This document shows, one piece after another, positions 1 through 14,000 of a stretch of 64,000 bases of DNA. Position 1 is the first letter of the stretch. Each line of letters starts with the position of its first letter. The notes below the pieces were generated by a model. That model was not told where the DNA came from. It did not search any database and was given only the letters and a program-made list of their open reading frames with translations. Location: NCBI GenBank assembly GCA_946902985.2, contig OX336388.2:1695793978-1695857977 (forward strand). The letters are read 5' to 3'. Source of the DNA: Meconema thalassinum. Lineage: Eukaryota; Arthropoda; Insecta; Orthoptera; Tettigoniidae. Made by a program: the position numbers and the translations under genes.

Positions 1-711
1 GTAACTATAATTTCGATACAAATTGTGGCAGGTAACTGTTACTTCGATACTAATTATGACAGGTAACAGTAACATCGATACTAATTATGACAAGTAACTG
101 TAACTTCGATACTTATTATGACAGGTAACTGTAACCTCGTTACTAATTATGACAAGTAACTGTAATTTCGATACAAATTATGGCAGGTAACTGTAACTTT
201 GATACTAATTATGACAGGTAACAGTATCTTCGATACTAATTATGACAAGTAACTATAACTTCGATACAAATTGAGACAGGTTACTGTAACATCGATACTA
301 ATTATGACAAGAAACTCTACCTTCGTTACTAAATATGACAAGTAACAGTAATTTTGATAAAAAATTATGGTAGGTAACTGTAACTTCAATACTAATTAGG
401 AAAGGTAACAGTAACTTCGATACTAATTATTGCAGGTAACTGTAACTTCGATACTAATTATAATAAGTAACTGTAACTTCGATACTAATTATTACAGGTA
501 ATTGTAACTTCGTTACTAATTATGACAAGTAACTGTAATTTCGTTACAAATTATGGCAGGTAATAGTAATTTCGATACTAATTGTGACAGGTAACAGTAA
601 CTTCGATACTAATTATGACAAGTAACAGTAACTTCGATACTAATTATGACAAGTAACTGTAACTTCGATACTAATTATGACAGGTAACTGTAACATCGTG
701 ACTAATTACGA

Positions 712-742
712 CAAGTAACTGTAATTTCGATACAAATTATGG
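712..742 (+). repeat. Reference monomer, C type (second-level marker)
   Basis: This copy shows the linked variants that define a second monomer lineage: CAAG at the start instead of CAGG, GTAATTTCG instead of GTAACTTCG, ACAAATTATGG instead of ACTAATTATGA. The four changes travel together in hundreds of copies, so they mark descent and not random mutation. C-type copies typically recur every 5 or 6 monomers (155-186 bp), with some gaps of 2-4, and give the array its second-level period. Confidence 0.92.
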
Positions 743-773
743 CAGGTAACTGTAACTTCGATACTAATTATGA
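743..773 (+). repeat. Reference monomer, common (A) type
   Basis: This 31-bp copy matches the commonest form. It starts CAGG, holds the doublet GTAACTGTAAC, the single CpG in TTCGATAC, and ends in TAATTATGA, which includes the 6-bp palindrome TAATTA. A close sister form (B) has CAGTAAC in place of CTGTAAC and usually follows an A copy. I use it as the phase reference for all other monomers. Confidence 0.95.
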
Positions 774-1207
774 CAGGTAACTGTAACTTCGATATTAATT
801 ATGACAAGGAACTGTAATTTCGATACAAATTATGGCAGGTAACTGTAACTTCGTTACTAATTATGACAAGTAACTGTAATTTCGATACAAATATTGGCAG
901 GTAACTGTAACTTCGATACTAATTATGTCAGGTATCAGTTACTTCGATACTAATTATGACAAGTAACTGTAACTTCGTTACTAATTATGACAGGTAACTG
1001 TAACTTCGTGACTAATTATGACAAGTAACTGTAATTTCGAAACAAATTATGGCAGGTAACTGTAACTTCGATACTAATTATGACAGGTAACAGTAACTTC
1101 GACACTAATTATGACAAGTAACTATAACTTCGATACATGTTATGACAGGTAACTGTAACTTCGATACTAATTATGACAAGAAACTCTAACTTCGTTACTA
1201 ATTATGA

Positions 1208-1240
1208 CAAGTAACTGTAATTTAGATAAAAAATTATGGT
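1208..1240 (+). repeat. 33-bp monomer variant with A-tract (E type)
   Basis: A C-type derivative in which TTCGATACAAATT is replaced by TTAGATAAAAAATT, with an extra T after GG, making 33 bp. It is normally preceded by a CAAGAAACTC monomer and followed by one starting GGGTAACT with TTCAATAC. This three-monomer cassette recurs throughout the window and is a good block landmark. The A-tract varies in length between copies (for example near 3246, 30976, 35947), as expected for replication slippage. Confidence 0.88.
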
Positions 1241-1310
1241 GGGTAACTGTAACTTCAATACTAATTATGACAGATAACAGTAACTTCGATACTAATTATG
1301 ACAGGTAACT

Positions 1311-1323
1311 GTAACTTCGTTAC
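1311..1323. other. Example of recurring dyad GTAAC-TTC-GTTAC
   Basis: In monomers carrying GTTAC instead of GATAC, the second GTAAC of the doublet and GTTAC form a perfect inverted repeat with 5-bp arms and a 3-bp centre. Where the monomer starts with CAGTAAC (for example near 35349 and 49150) the arms lengthen to 6 bp. Such monomers often sit just before a C-type copy, so the dyad recurs at about the second-level spacing. A role as a protein site or hairpin is inference. Confidence 0.7.
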
Positions 1324-1984
1324 TAATTATAACAAGTAACTTTAATTTCGATACAAATTAAGGCAGGTAACTGTAACTTCGGTATTAATTATGACAAGTC
1401 CCTGTAATTTCGATACAAATTATGACAGGTAACAGTAATTTCGATATTAATTATGACAGGAAAGTGTAACTTCGTTACTAATTATGACAAGTAAATGTAA
1501 TTTCGATACAAATTATGACAGGCAACTGTAACTTCGTTACCAATTATGACAAGTAACAGTACCTTCGATGCTAATTATGACAGGAAACTGTAACTTCGAT
1601 ACTAATTATGACAAGTAACTGTAACTTCGATACTTATTATGACAGGTAACTGTAACTTCGTGACTAATTATGACAAGTAACTGTAATTTCGATACAAATT
1701 ATGGCAGGTAACTGTAACTTCGATACTAATTATGACAGGTAACTGTAACTTCGATACTAATTATGACAAATAACTGTAATTTGGATACAAATTATGGCAG
1801 GTAACTGTAACTTCGATACTAATTATGACAGGTAACAGTAACTTCGATACTAATTATGACAAGTAACAGTAACTTCGATACTAATTATGACAAGAAACTG
1901 TAATTTCGAAACTAATTATGACAGGTAACTGTAACATCGTTACTAATTATGACAAGTAACTGCAATTTCGATACAAATTATGGC

Positions 1985-4168
1985 AGGTAACTGTAACTTC
2001 GATACTAATTATGACAAGAAACTCTAACTTCGTTACTAATTATGACAAGTAACTGTAATTTAGATAAAAAATTATGGTGGGTAACTCTAACTTCAATACT
2101 AATTAAGACAGGTAACAGTAACTTCGATACTAATTATGACAGGTAACTGTAACATCGTTACTAATTATGACAAGTAACTTTAATTTCGATACAAATTATG
2201 GCAGGTAACTGTAACTTCGTTACTAATTATGACAAGTCCCTGTAATTTCGATACAAATTATGGCAGGTATCTGTAACTTCCATACTAATTATGACAGGTA
2301 ACAGTAACTTCGATACTAATTATGACAGGAAAGTGTAACATCGTTACTAATTATGACAAGTAACTGTAATTTCGATACAAATTATGACAGGTAACTGTAA
2401 CTTCGTTACTTATTATGACAAGTAATAGTACCTTCGATGCTAATTATGACAGGAAACTGTTACTTGGATACTAATTATGACAAGTAACTGTAACTTCGAT
2501 ACTAATGATGACAGGTAACTGTAACTACGTTACTACTTATGACAAGTAACTGTAATTTCGATACAAATTATGGCAGGTAACTGTAACTTCGATACTAATT
2601 ATGACAGGTAACAGTAACTTCGATACTAATTATGACTAGTAACAGTAACTTCGATACTAATTATGACAAGAAACTGTAATTTCGAAACTAATTATGACAG
2701 GTAACTGTAACATCGTTACTAATTATGACAAGTAACTGTAATTTCGATACAAATTATGGCAGGTAACTGTAACTTCGATACTAATTATGACAGGTAACTG
2801 TAACATCGATACAAATTATGACAAGTAACTGTTACTTCGATACTAATTATGACGGGTAACTGTTACTTCGATAATAATAATGACAATTAACTCTAACTTG
2901 TTTACTAATTATGACAAGTAACTGTAATTTTCATAAAAAAATTATGGCAGGTAACTGTAACTTCGATACTAATTATGACAAGGAACTGTAACTTCGTTAC
3001 TAATTATGACAGGTAACTGTAACTTGGTGACTAATTATGACAAGTAACTGTAATTTCGATACAAATTTTGGCAGGTAACTGTAACTTCGATACTAATTAT
3101 GACAGGTAACAGTAACTTCGATTCTAATTATGACAAGTAACTGTAACTTCGATACAAGTTATGACTGGTAACTGTAACTTCGATACTAATTATGACAAGA
3201 AACTCTAACTTCGTTACTAATTATGACAAGTAACTGTAATTTAGATTTAAAAAATTATGGTGGGTAACTCTAACTTCAATACTAATTATGACAGGTAACA
3301 GTAACTTCGATACTACTTATGACAGGTAACTGTAACTTCGTTACTAATTATGACAAGTACCTTTAATTTCGATACAAATTATGGCAGGAAACTGTAACTT
3401 CGTTACTAATTATGACAAGTCCCTGTAATTTCGATACAAATTATGGCAGGTATCTGTAACTTCCATACTAATTATGACAGGTAACAGTAACTTCGATACT
3501 AATTATGACAGGAAAAAGTAACATCGTTACTAATTATGACAAGTAACTGTAATTTCGATACAAATTATGACAGGTAACTGTAACTTCGTTACTTATTATG
3601 ACAAGTAATAGTACCTTCGATGCTAATTATGACAGGAAACTGTTACTTGGATACTAATTATGACAAGTAACTGTAACTTCGATACTAATGATGACAGGTA
3701 ACTGTAACTACGTTACTACTTATGACAAGTAACTGTAATTTCGATACAAATTATGGCAGGTAACTGTAACTTCGATACTAATTATGACAGGTAACAGTAA
3801 CTTCGATACTAATTATGACTAGTAACAGTAACTTCGATACTAATTATGACAAGAAACTGTAATTTCGAAACTAATTATGACAGGTAACTGTATCATCGTT
3901 ACTAATTATGACAAGTAACTGTAATTTCGATACAAATTATGGCAGGTAACTGTAACTTCGATACTAATTATGACAGGTAACTGTAACATCGATACAAATT
4001 ATGACAAGTAACTGTTACTTCGATACTAATTATGACGGGTAACTGTTACTTCGATAATAATAATGACAATTAACTCTAACTTGGTTACTAATTATGACAA
4101 GTAACTGTAATTTTCATAGAAAAATTATGGCAGGTAACTGTAACTTCGATACTAATTATGACAAGGAA
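1985..4168 (+). repeat. 1,183-bp duplication inside alpha copy 1
   Basis: Sequence from about 1985 to 2985 recurs at about 3166 to 4168. The GTCCCTG landmark sits at 2236 and 3419, and the CAATTAACTC monomer begins two bases past 2882 and 4065, so both pairs are offset by 1,183 bp. Rare variants such as the GGAAACTGTTACTTGG monomer are shared. Between the two copies lies a linker of about 180 bp (about 2985-3166, six monomers) resembling a different part of the array. Only copy 1 of alpha carries this duplication, so it arose after the alpha copies separated. Confidence 0.85.
2234..2264 (+). repeat. Landmark monomer with GTCCCTG (G type)
   Basis: A C-type copy in which GTAACTG has become GTCCCTG. 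The change is rare enough to serve as a ruler: it occurs about 43 times, including at 2236, 3419, 6989, 7782, 9179, 9737, 13306, 16907, 17701, 19159, 22481, 26455, 36121, 42413 and 57869. Distances between these sites give most of the block periods reported here. A further change to GTCCCGG at 56441 and 59171 marks the recent beta duplication. Confidence 0.9.
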
Positions 4169-6988
4169 CTGTAATTTCGATACAAATTATGGCAGGTAAC
4201 TGTAACTTCGATACTAGTTATGAGAGGTAAGAGTAACTTCGATACTAATTATGACAAGTAACTGTAACTTCGATACTAATTATGACAGGTAACTGTAACA
4301 TCGTTACTAATTATGACAAGTAACTGTAATTTCGATACAAATTATGGCAGGTAATTGTAATTTCGATACTAATTATGACAGGTAACAGTAACTTCGATAC
4401 TAATTATGACAAATAACAGTTACTTCGATACTAATTATGACAAGTAACTGTAACTTCGATACTAATTATGACCGGTAACTGTTACTTCGTTACTAATTAT
4501 GACAAGTAACTGTAATTTCGATACAAATTGTGGCAGGTAACTGTAACCTCGATACTAATTATGACAGGTAACAGTAACTTCGATACTAATTATGACAAGT
4601 AACTGTAACTTCGATACAAGTTATGACAGGTAACTGTAACTTCGATACTAATTATGACAAGAAACTCTAACTTCGTTACTAATTATGACAAGTAACTATA
4701 ATTTCGATACAAATTGTGGCAGGTAACTGTAACTTCGATACTAATTATGACAGGTAACAGTAACATCGATACTAATTATGACAAGTAACTGTAACTTCGA
4801 TACTTATTATGACAGGTAACTGTAACCTCGTTACTAATTATGACAAGTAACTGTAATTTCGATACAAATTATGGCAGGTAACTGTAACTTCGATACTAAT
4901 TATGACAGGTAACAGTATCTTCGATACTAATTATGACAAGTAACTATAACTTCGATACAAATTGAGACAGGTTACTGTAACATCGATACTAATTATGACA
5001 AGAAACTCTACCTTCGTTACTAAATATGACAAGTAACAGTAATTTTGATAAAAAATTATGGTAGGTAACTGTAACTTCAATACTAATTAGGAAAGGTAAC
5101 AGTAACTTCGATACTAATTATGACAGGTAACTGTAACTTCGATACTAATTATAATAAGTAACTGTAACTTCGATACTAATTATTACAGGTAATTGTAACT
5201 TCGTTACTAATTATGACAAGTAACTGTAATTTCGTTACAAATTATGGCAGGTAATTGTAATTTCGATACTAATTGTGACAGGTAACAGTAACTTCGATAC
5301 TAATTATGACAAGTAACAGTAACTTCGATACTAATTATGACAAGTAACTGTAACTTCGATACTAATTATGACAGGTAACTGTAACATCGTGACTAATTAC
5401 GACAAGTAACTGTAATTTCGATACAAATTATGGCAGGTAACTGTAACTTCGATACTAATTATGACAGGTAACTGTAACTTCGATACTAATTATGACAAGG
5501 AACTGTAATTTCGATACAAATTATGGCAGGTAACTGTAACTTCGTTACTAATTATGACAAGTAACTGTAATTTCGATACAAATATTGGCAGGTAACTGTA
5601 ACTTCGATACTAATTATGTCAGGTATCAGTAACTTCGATACTAATTATGACAAGTAACTGTAACTTCGTTACTAATTATGACAGGTAACTGTAACTTCGT
5701 GACTAATTATGACAAGTAACTGTAATTTCGAAACAAATTATGGCAGGTAACTGTAACTTCGATACTAATTATGACAGGTAACAGTAACTTCGACACTAAT
5801 TATGACAAGTAACTATAACTTCGATACATGTTATGACAGGTAACTGTAACTTCGATACTAATTATGACAAGAAACTCTAACTTCGTTACTAATTATGACA
5901 AGTAACTGTAATTTAGATAAAAAATTATGGTGGGTAACTGTAACTTCAATACTAATTATGACAGATAACAGTAACTTCGATACTAATTATGACAGGTAAC
6001 TGTAACTTCGTTATTAATTATAACAAGTAACTTTAATTTCGATACAAATTAAGGCAGGTAACTGTAACTTCGGTATTAATTATGACAAGTCCCTGTAATT
6101 TCGATACAAATTATGACAGGTAACAGTAATTTCGATATTAATTATGACAGGAAAGTGTAACTTCGTTACTAATTATGACAAGTAAATGTAATTTCGATAC
6201 AAATTATGACAGGCAACTGTAACTTCGTTACCAATTATGACAAGTAACAGTACCTTCGATGCTAATTATGACAGGAAACTGTAACTTCGATACTAATTAT
6301 GACAAGTAACTGTAACTTCGATACTTATTATGACAGGTAACTGTAACTTCGTGACTAATTATGACAAGTAACTGTAATTTCGATACAAATTATGGCAGGT
6401 AACTGTAACTTCGATACTAATTATGACAGGTAACTGTAACTTCGATACTAATTATGACAAATAACTGTAATTTGGATACAAATTATGGCAGGTAACTGTA
6501 ACTTCGATACTAATTATGACAGGTAACAGTAACTTCGATACTAATTATGACAAGTAACAGTAACTTCGATACTAATTATGACAAGAAACTGTAATTTCGA
6601 AACTAATTATGACAGGTAACTGTAACATCGTTACTAATTATGACAAGTAACTGCAATTTCGATACAAATTATGGCAGGTAACTGTTACTTCGATACTAAT
6701 TATGTCAGGTAACAGTAACTTCAACACTAATTATGACAAGTAACTGTAACTTCGATACTAATTATGACAAGAAACTCTAACTTCGTTACTAATTATGACA
6801 AGTAACTGTAATTTAGATAAAAAATTATGGTGGGTAACTCTAACTTCAATACTAATTAAGACAGGTAACAGTAACTTCGATACTAATTATGACAGGTAAC
6901 TGTAACATCGTTACTAATTATGACAAGTAACTTTAATTTCGATACAAATTATGGCAGGTAACTGTAACTTCGTTACTAATTATGACAA

Positions 6989-9736
6989 GTCCCTGTAATT
7001 TCGATACAAATTATGGCAGGTATCTGTAACTTCCATACTAATTATGACAGGTAACAGTAACTTCGATACTAATTATGACAAGTAACAGTAACTTCGATAC
7101 TAATTATGACAAGAAACTAATTATGACAGGTAACAGTAACTTCGATACTAATTATGACAAGTAACTGTAACTTCCATACTAATTATGACAGGTAACAATA
7201 ACTTCGATACTAATTATGACAGGAAAGTGTAACTTCGTTACTAATTATGACAAGTAACTGTAATTTCGATACAAATTATGACAGGTAACTGTAACTTCGT
7301 TACTAATTATGACAAGTAACAGTACCTTCGATGCTAATTATGACAAGTAACTGTAACTTCGATACTAATTATGACAAGGAACGGTAATTTCGATACAAAT
7401 TATGGCAGGTAACTGTAACTTCGTTACTAATTATGACAAGTAACTGTAATTTCGATACAATTTTTGGCAGGTAACTGTAACTTCGATACTAATTATGTCA
7501 GGTAACAGTAACTTCAACACTAATTATGACAAGTAACTGTAACTTCGATACTAATTATGACAATAAACTCTAACTTCGTTACTAATTATGACAAGTAACT
7601 GTAATTTAGATAAAAAATTATGGTGGGTAACTCTAACTTCAATACTAATTAAGACAGGTAACAGTAACTTCGATACTAATTATGACAGGTAACTGTAACT
7701 TCGTTACTAATTATGACAAGTAACTTTAATTTCGATACAAATTATGGCAGGTAACTGTAACTTCGTTACTAATTATGACAAGTCCCTGTAATTTCGATAC
7801 AAATTATGGCAGGTATCTGTAACTTCCAAACTAATTATGACAGGTAACAGTAACTTCAATACTAATTAAGACAGGTAACAGTAACTTTGATACTAATTAT
7901 GACAGGTAACTGTAACTTCGATACTAATTATGACAAGAAACTGTAATTTCGAAACTAATTATGACAGGTAACTGTAACATCGTTACTAATTATGACAAGT
8001 AACTGTAATTTCGATAAAAATTATGGCAGGTAACTGTAACTTCGATACTAATTATGACAGGTAACAGTATCTTCGATACTAATTATGACAAGTAACTATA
8101 ACTTCGATACAAATTGAGACAGGTTACTGTAACATCGATACTAATTATGACAAGAAACTCTACCTTCGTTACTAAATATGACAAGTAACAGTAATTTTGA
8201 TAAAAAATTATGGTAGGTAACTGTAACTTCAATACTAATTATGACAGGTAACAGTAACTTCGATACTAATTATGAAAAGTAACTGTAACATCGATACTAA
8301 TTATAATATGTAACTGTAACTTCGATACTAATTATTACAGGTAATTGTAACTTCGTTACTAATTATGACAAGTAACTGTAATTTCGTTACAAATTATGGC
8401 AGGTAATTGTAATTTCGATACTAATTGAAACAGGTAACAGTAACTTCGATACTAATTATGACAAGTAACAGTAACTTCGATACTAATTATGACAGGTAAC
8501 TGTAACTTCGTGACTAATTATGACAAGTAACTGTAATTTCGATACAAATTATGGCAGGTAACTGTAACTTCGATACTAATTATGACAGGTAACAGTAACT
8601 TCGATACTAATTATGACAAGGAACTGTAATTTCGATACAAATTATGGCAGGTAACTGTAACTTCGTTACTAATTATGACAAGTAACTGTAATTTCGATAC
8701 AAATATTGGCAGGTAACTGTAACTTCGATACTAATTATGTCAGGTATCAGTAACTTCGATACTAATTATGACAAGTAACTGTAACTTCGTTACTAATTAT
8801 GACAGGTAACTGTAACTTCGTGACTAATTATGACAAGTAACTGTAATTTCGATACAAATTATGGCAGGTAACTGTAACTTCGATACTAATTATGACAGGT
8901 AACAGTAACTTCGATACTAATTATGACAAGTAACTTTAATTTCGATACAAATTATGGCAGGTAATTGTAACTTCGGTACTAATTATGACAAGTAACTGTT
9001 ATTTAGATAAAAAATTATGGTGGGTAACTGTAATTTCAACACTAATTATGACAGATAACAGTAACTTCGATACTAATTATGACAGGTAACTGTAACTTCG
9101 TTACTAATTATAACAAGTAACTTTAATTTCGATACAAATTATGGCAGGTAATTGTAACTTCGGTACTAATTATGACAAGTCCCTGTAATTTCGATACAAA
9201 TTATGACAGGTAACAGTAACTTCGATACTAATTATGACAGGAAAGTGTACCTTCGTTACTAATTATGACAAGTAACTGTAATTTCGATACAAATTATGAC
9301 AGGTAACTGTAACTTCGTTACCAATTATGACAAGTAACAGTACCTTCGATGCTAATTATGACAGGAAACTGTAACTTCGATACTAATTATGACAAGTAAC
9401 TGTAACTTCGATACTAATTATGACAGGCAACTGTAACTTCGTGACTAATTATGACAAGTAACTGTAATTTCGATACAAATTATGGCAGGTAACTGTAACT
9501 TCGATACTAGTTATGACAGGTAACTGTAACTTCGATACTAATTATGACAAGTAACTGCAATTTCGATACAAATTATGGCAGGTAACTGTAACTTCGATAC
9601 TAATTATGACAGGTAACAGTAACTTCGATACTAATTATGACAAGTAACAGTAACTTCGATACTAATTATGACAAGAAACTGTAATTTCGAAACTAATTAT
9701 GACAGGTAACTGTAACATCGTTACTAATTATGACAA
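6989..9736 (+). repeat. Beta block inserted in alpha copy 2 (2,748 bp)
   Basis: It lies between two GTCCCTG monomers and is itself 31-bp satellite, with further GTCCCTG sites at 7782 and 9179. It is colinear with 16907 onward (6989 to 7782 is 793 bp; 16907 to 17701 is 794 bp) and related to 55741-61200. It shares rare marks with those copies, including the 17-bp remnant monomer at 7110 (also at 17028). It looks like an integration of one satellite block into another by recombination between like monomers, with no transposon-like ends. Confidence 0.85.
7110..7126 (+). repeat. 17-bp remnant monomer (deletion between AAACT repeats)
   Basis: The usual monomer here has AAACT, nine bases, then AAACT again. 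In this copy one AAACT and the nine bases are gone, a 14-bp deletion leaving CAAGAAACTAATTATGA. Deletion between short direct repeats is a typical slippage product. The same remnant at 17028-17044 shows the two beta copies share descent after the deletion. Confidence 0.85.
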
Positions 9737-11009
9737 GTCCCTGTAATTTCGATACAAATTATGGCAGGTATCTGTAACTTCCATACTAATTATGACAGGT
9801 AACAGTAACTTCGATACTAATTATGACAGGAAAGTGTAACATCGTTACTAATTATGACAAGTAACTGTAATTTCGATACAAATTATGACAGGTAACTGTA
9901 ACTTCGTTACTTATTATGACAAGTAATAGTACCTTCGATGCTAATTATGACAGGAAACTGTTACTTGGATACTAATTATGACAAGTAACTGTAACTTCGA
10001 TACTAATGATGACAGGTAACTGTAACTACGTTACTACTTATGACAAGTAACTGTAATTTCGATACAAATTATGGCAGGTAACTGTAACTTCGATACTAAT
10101 TATGACAGGTAACAGTAACTTCGATACTAATTATGACTAGTAACAGTAACTTCGATACTAATTATGACAAGAAACTGTAATTTCGAAACTAATTATGACA
10201 GGTAACTGTAACATCGTTACTAATTATGACAAGTAACTGTAATTTCGATACAAATTATGGCAGGTAACTGTAACTTCGATACTAATTATGACAGGTAACT
10301 GTAACATCGATACAAATTATGACAAGTAACTGTTACATCGATACTAATTATGACGGGTAACTGTTACTTCGATAATAATAATGACAATTAACTCTAACTT
10401 GGTTACTAATTATGACAAGTAACTGTAATTTTCATAAAAAAATTATGGCAGGTAACTGTAACTTCGATACTAATTATGACAAGGAACTGTAATTTCGATA
10501 CAAATTATGGCAGGTAACTGTAACTTCGATACTAGTTATGAGAGGTAAGAGTAACTTCGATACTAATTATGACAAGTAACTGTAACTTCGATACTAATTA
10601 TGACAGGTAACTGTAACATCGTTACTAATTATGACAAGTAACTGTAATTTCGATACAAATTATGGCAGGTAATTGTAATTTCGATACTAATTATGACAGG
10701 TAACAGTAACTTCGATACTAATTATGACAAATAACAGTTACTTCGATACTAATTATGACAAGTTACTGTAACTTCGATACTAATTATGACCGGTAACTGT
10801 TACTTCGTTACTAATTATGACAAGTAACTGTAATTTCGATACAAATTGTGGCAGGTAACTGTAACCTCGATACTAATTATGACAGGTAACAGTAACTTCG
10901 ATACTAATTATGACAAGTAACTGTAACTTCGATACAAGTTATGACAGGTAACTGTAACTTCGATACTAATTATGACAAGAAACTCTAACTTCGTTACTAA
11001 TTATGACAA

Positions 11010-14000
11010 GTAACTATAATTTCGATACAAATTGTGGCAGGTAACTGTAACTTCGATACTAATTATGACAGGTAACAGTAACATCGATACTAATTATGAC
11101 AAGTAACTGTAACTTCGATACTTAATATGACAGGTAACTGTAACCTCGTTACTAATTATGACAAGTAACTGTAATTTCGATACAAATTATGGCAGGTAAC
11201 TGTAACTTCGATACTAATTATGACAGGTAACAGTATCTTCGATACTAATTATGACAAGTAACTATAACTTCGATACAAATTGAGACAGGTTACTGTAACA
11301 TCGATACTAATTATGACAAGAAACTCTACCTTCGTTACTAAATATGACAAGTAACAGTAATTTTGATAAAAAATTATGGTAGGAACTATAACTTCAATAC
11401 TAATTAGGAAAGGTAACAGTAACTTCGATACTAATTATGACAGGTAACTGTAACTTCGATACTAATTATAATAAGTAACTGTAACTTCGATACTAATTAT
11501 TACAGGTAATTGTAACTTCGTTACTAATTATGACAAGTAACTGTAATTTCGTTACAAATTATGGCAGGTAATTGTAATTTCGATACTAATTGTGACAGGT
11601 AACAGTAACTTCGATACTAATTATGACAAGTAACAGTAACTTCGATACTAATTATGACAAGTAACTGTAACTTCGATACTAATTATGACAGGTAACTGTA
11701 ACATCGTGACTAATTATGACAAGTAACTGTAATTTCGATACAAATTATGGCAGGTAACTGTAACTTCGATACTAATTATGACAGGTAACTGTAACTTCGA
11801 TACTAATTATGACAAGGAACTGTAATTTCGATACAAATTATGGCAGGTAACTGTAACTTCGTTACTAATTATGACAAGTAACTGTAATTTCGATACAAAT
11901 ATTGGCAGGTAACTGTAACTTCGATACTAATTATGTCAGGTATCAGTAACTTCGATACTAATTATGACAAGTAACTGTAACTTCGTTACTAATTATGACA
12001 GGTAACTGTAACTTCGTGACTAATTATGACAAGTAACTGTAATTTCGAAACAAATTATGGCAGGTAACTGTAACTTCGATACTAATTATGACAGGTAACA
12101 GTAACTTCGACACTAATTATGACAAGTAACTATAACTTCGATACATGTTATGACAGGTAACTGTAACTTCGATACTAATTATGACAAGAAACTCTAACTT
12201 CGTTACTAATTATGACAAGTAACTGTAATTTAGATAAAAAATTATGGTGGGTAACTGTAACTTCAATACTAATTATGACAGATAACAGTAACTTCGATAC
12301 TAATTATGACAGGTAACTGTAACTTCGTTACTAATTATAACAAGTAACTTTAATTTCGATACAAATTATGGCAGGTAACTGTAACTTCGGTATTAATTAT
12401 GACAAGTCCCTGTAATTTCGATACAAATTATGACAGGTAAGAGTAATTTCGATATTAATTATGACAGGAAAGTGTAACGTCGTTACTAATTATGACAAGT
12501 AAATGTAATTTCGATACAAATTATGACAGGCAACTGTAACTTCGTTACCAATTATGACAAGTAACAGTACCTTCGATGCTAATTATGACAGGAAACTGTA
12601 ACTTCGATACTAATTATGACAAGTAACTGTAACTTCGATACTTATTATGACAGGTAACTGTAACTTCGTGACTAATTATGACAAGTAACTGTAATTTCGA
12701 TACAAATTATGGCAGGTAACTGTAACTTCGATACTAATTATGACAGGTAACTGTAACTTCGATACTAATTATGACAAATAACTGTAATTTGGATACAAAT
12801 TATGGCAGGTAACTGTAACTTCGATACTAATTATGACAGGTAACAGTAACTTCGATACTAATTATGACAAGTAACAGTAACTTCGATACTAATTATGACA
12901 AGAAACTGTAATTTCGAAACTAATTATGACAGGTAACTGTAACATCGTTACTAATTATGACAAGTAACTGCAATTTCGATACAAATTATGGCAGGTAACT
13001 GTTACTTCGATACTAATTATGTCAGGTAACAGTAACTTCAACACTAATTATGACAAGTAACTGTAACTTCGATACTAATTATGACAAGAAACTCTAACTT
13101 CGTTACTAATTATGACAAGTAACTGTAATTTAGATAAAAAATTATGGTGGGTAACTCTAACTTCAATACTAATTAAGACAGGTAACAGTAACTTCGATAC
13201 TAATTATGACAGGTAACTGTAACTTCGTTACTAATTATGACAAGTAACTTTAATTTCGATACAAATTATGGCAGGTAACTGTAACTTCGTTACTAATTAT
13301 GACAAGTCCCTGTAATTTCGATACAAATTATGGCAGGTATCTGTAACTTCCATACTAATTATGACAGGTAACAGTAACTTCGATACTAATTATGACAGGA
13401 AAGTGTAACATCGTTACTAATTATGACAAGTAACTGTAATTTCGATACAAATTATGACAGGTAACTGTAACTTCGTTACTTATTATGACAAGTAATAGTA
13501 CCTTCGATGCTAATTATGACAGGAAACTGTTACTTGGATACTAATTATGACAAGTAACTGTAACTTCGATACTAATGATGACAGGTAACTGTAACTACGT
13601 TACTACTTATGACAAGTAACTGTAATTTCGATACAAATTATGGCAGGTAACTGTAACTTCGATACTAATTATGACAGGTAACAGTAACTTCGATGCTAAT
13701 TATGACTAGTAACAGTAACTTCGATACTAATTATGACAAGAAACTGTAATTTCGAAACTAATTATGACAGGTAACTGTAACATCGTTACTAATTATGACA
13801 AGTAACTGTAATTTCGATACAAATTATGGCAGGTAACTGTAACTTCGATACTAATTATGACAGGTAACTGTAACATCGATACAAATTATGACAAGTAACT
13901 GTTACTTCGATACTAATTATGACGGGTAACTGTTACTTCGATAATAATAATGACAATTAACTCTAACTTGGTTACTAATTATGACAAGTAACTGTAATTT

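Larger units (their letters stand above)
1..4691 (+). repeat. Alpha higher-order repeat, copy 1 (expanded internally)
   Basis: The tract from base 1 matches that from 4692 monomer by monomer: a GTAACTATAATTTCG monomer at 1 and 4692, and CGATACATGT at 1131 and 5822, both offset by 4,691. Compared with the compact copy at 11010-14578 it lacks two monomers (62 bp, near 1990) and gains a 1,183-bp duplication. Those two changes account for its length to within one base. The left end is set by the window edge, so the copy may be incomplete. Confidence 0.88.
4692..11009 (+). repeat. Alpha higher-order repeat, copy 2 (carries a beta insertion)
   Basis: This copy follows the compact alpha unit up to about 7070 and again from 9737. 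The segment from the GTCCCTG at 6989 to that at 9737 (2,748 bp) is extra. Subtracting it from 6,318 bp leaves 3,570 bp, the compact length within one base. From 9737 the CAATTAACTC monomer follows after 646 bp and the next alpha start after a further 627 bp, the same distances as in copies 1 and 3. Confidence 0.9.

Noticed and set aside
1208..1240. A-tract of the 33-bp monomers as a retroposon poly-A tail or a terminator
   Set aside because: It arises within the monomer from the C-type sequence, lies in phase with its neighbours, and has no stem or inserted sequence beside it.
1311..1323. GTAAC-TTC-GTTAC as a transcription terminator hairpin
   Set aside because: The stem is 5-6 bp with low GC and no T-run follows; there is no gene to terminate.
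6989..9736. Beta insertion as a transposon
   Set aside because: It is made of the same 31-bp monomers, has no terminal repeats or target-site duplication, and encodes nothing.
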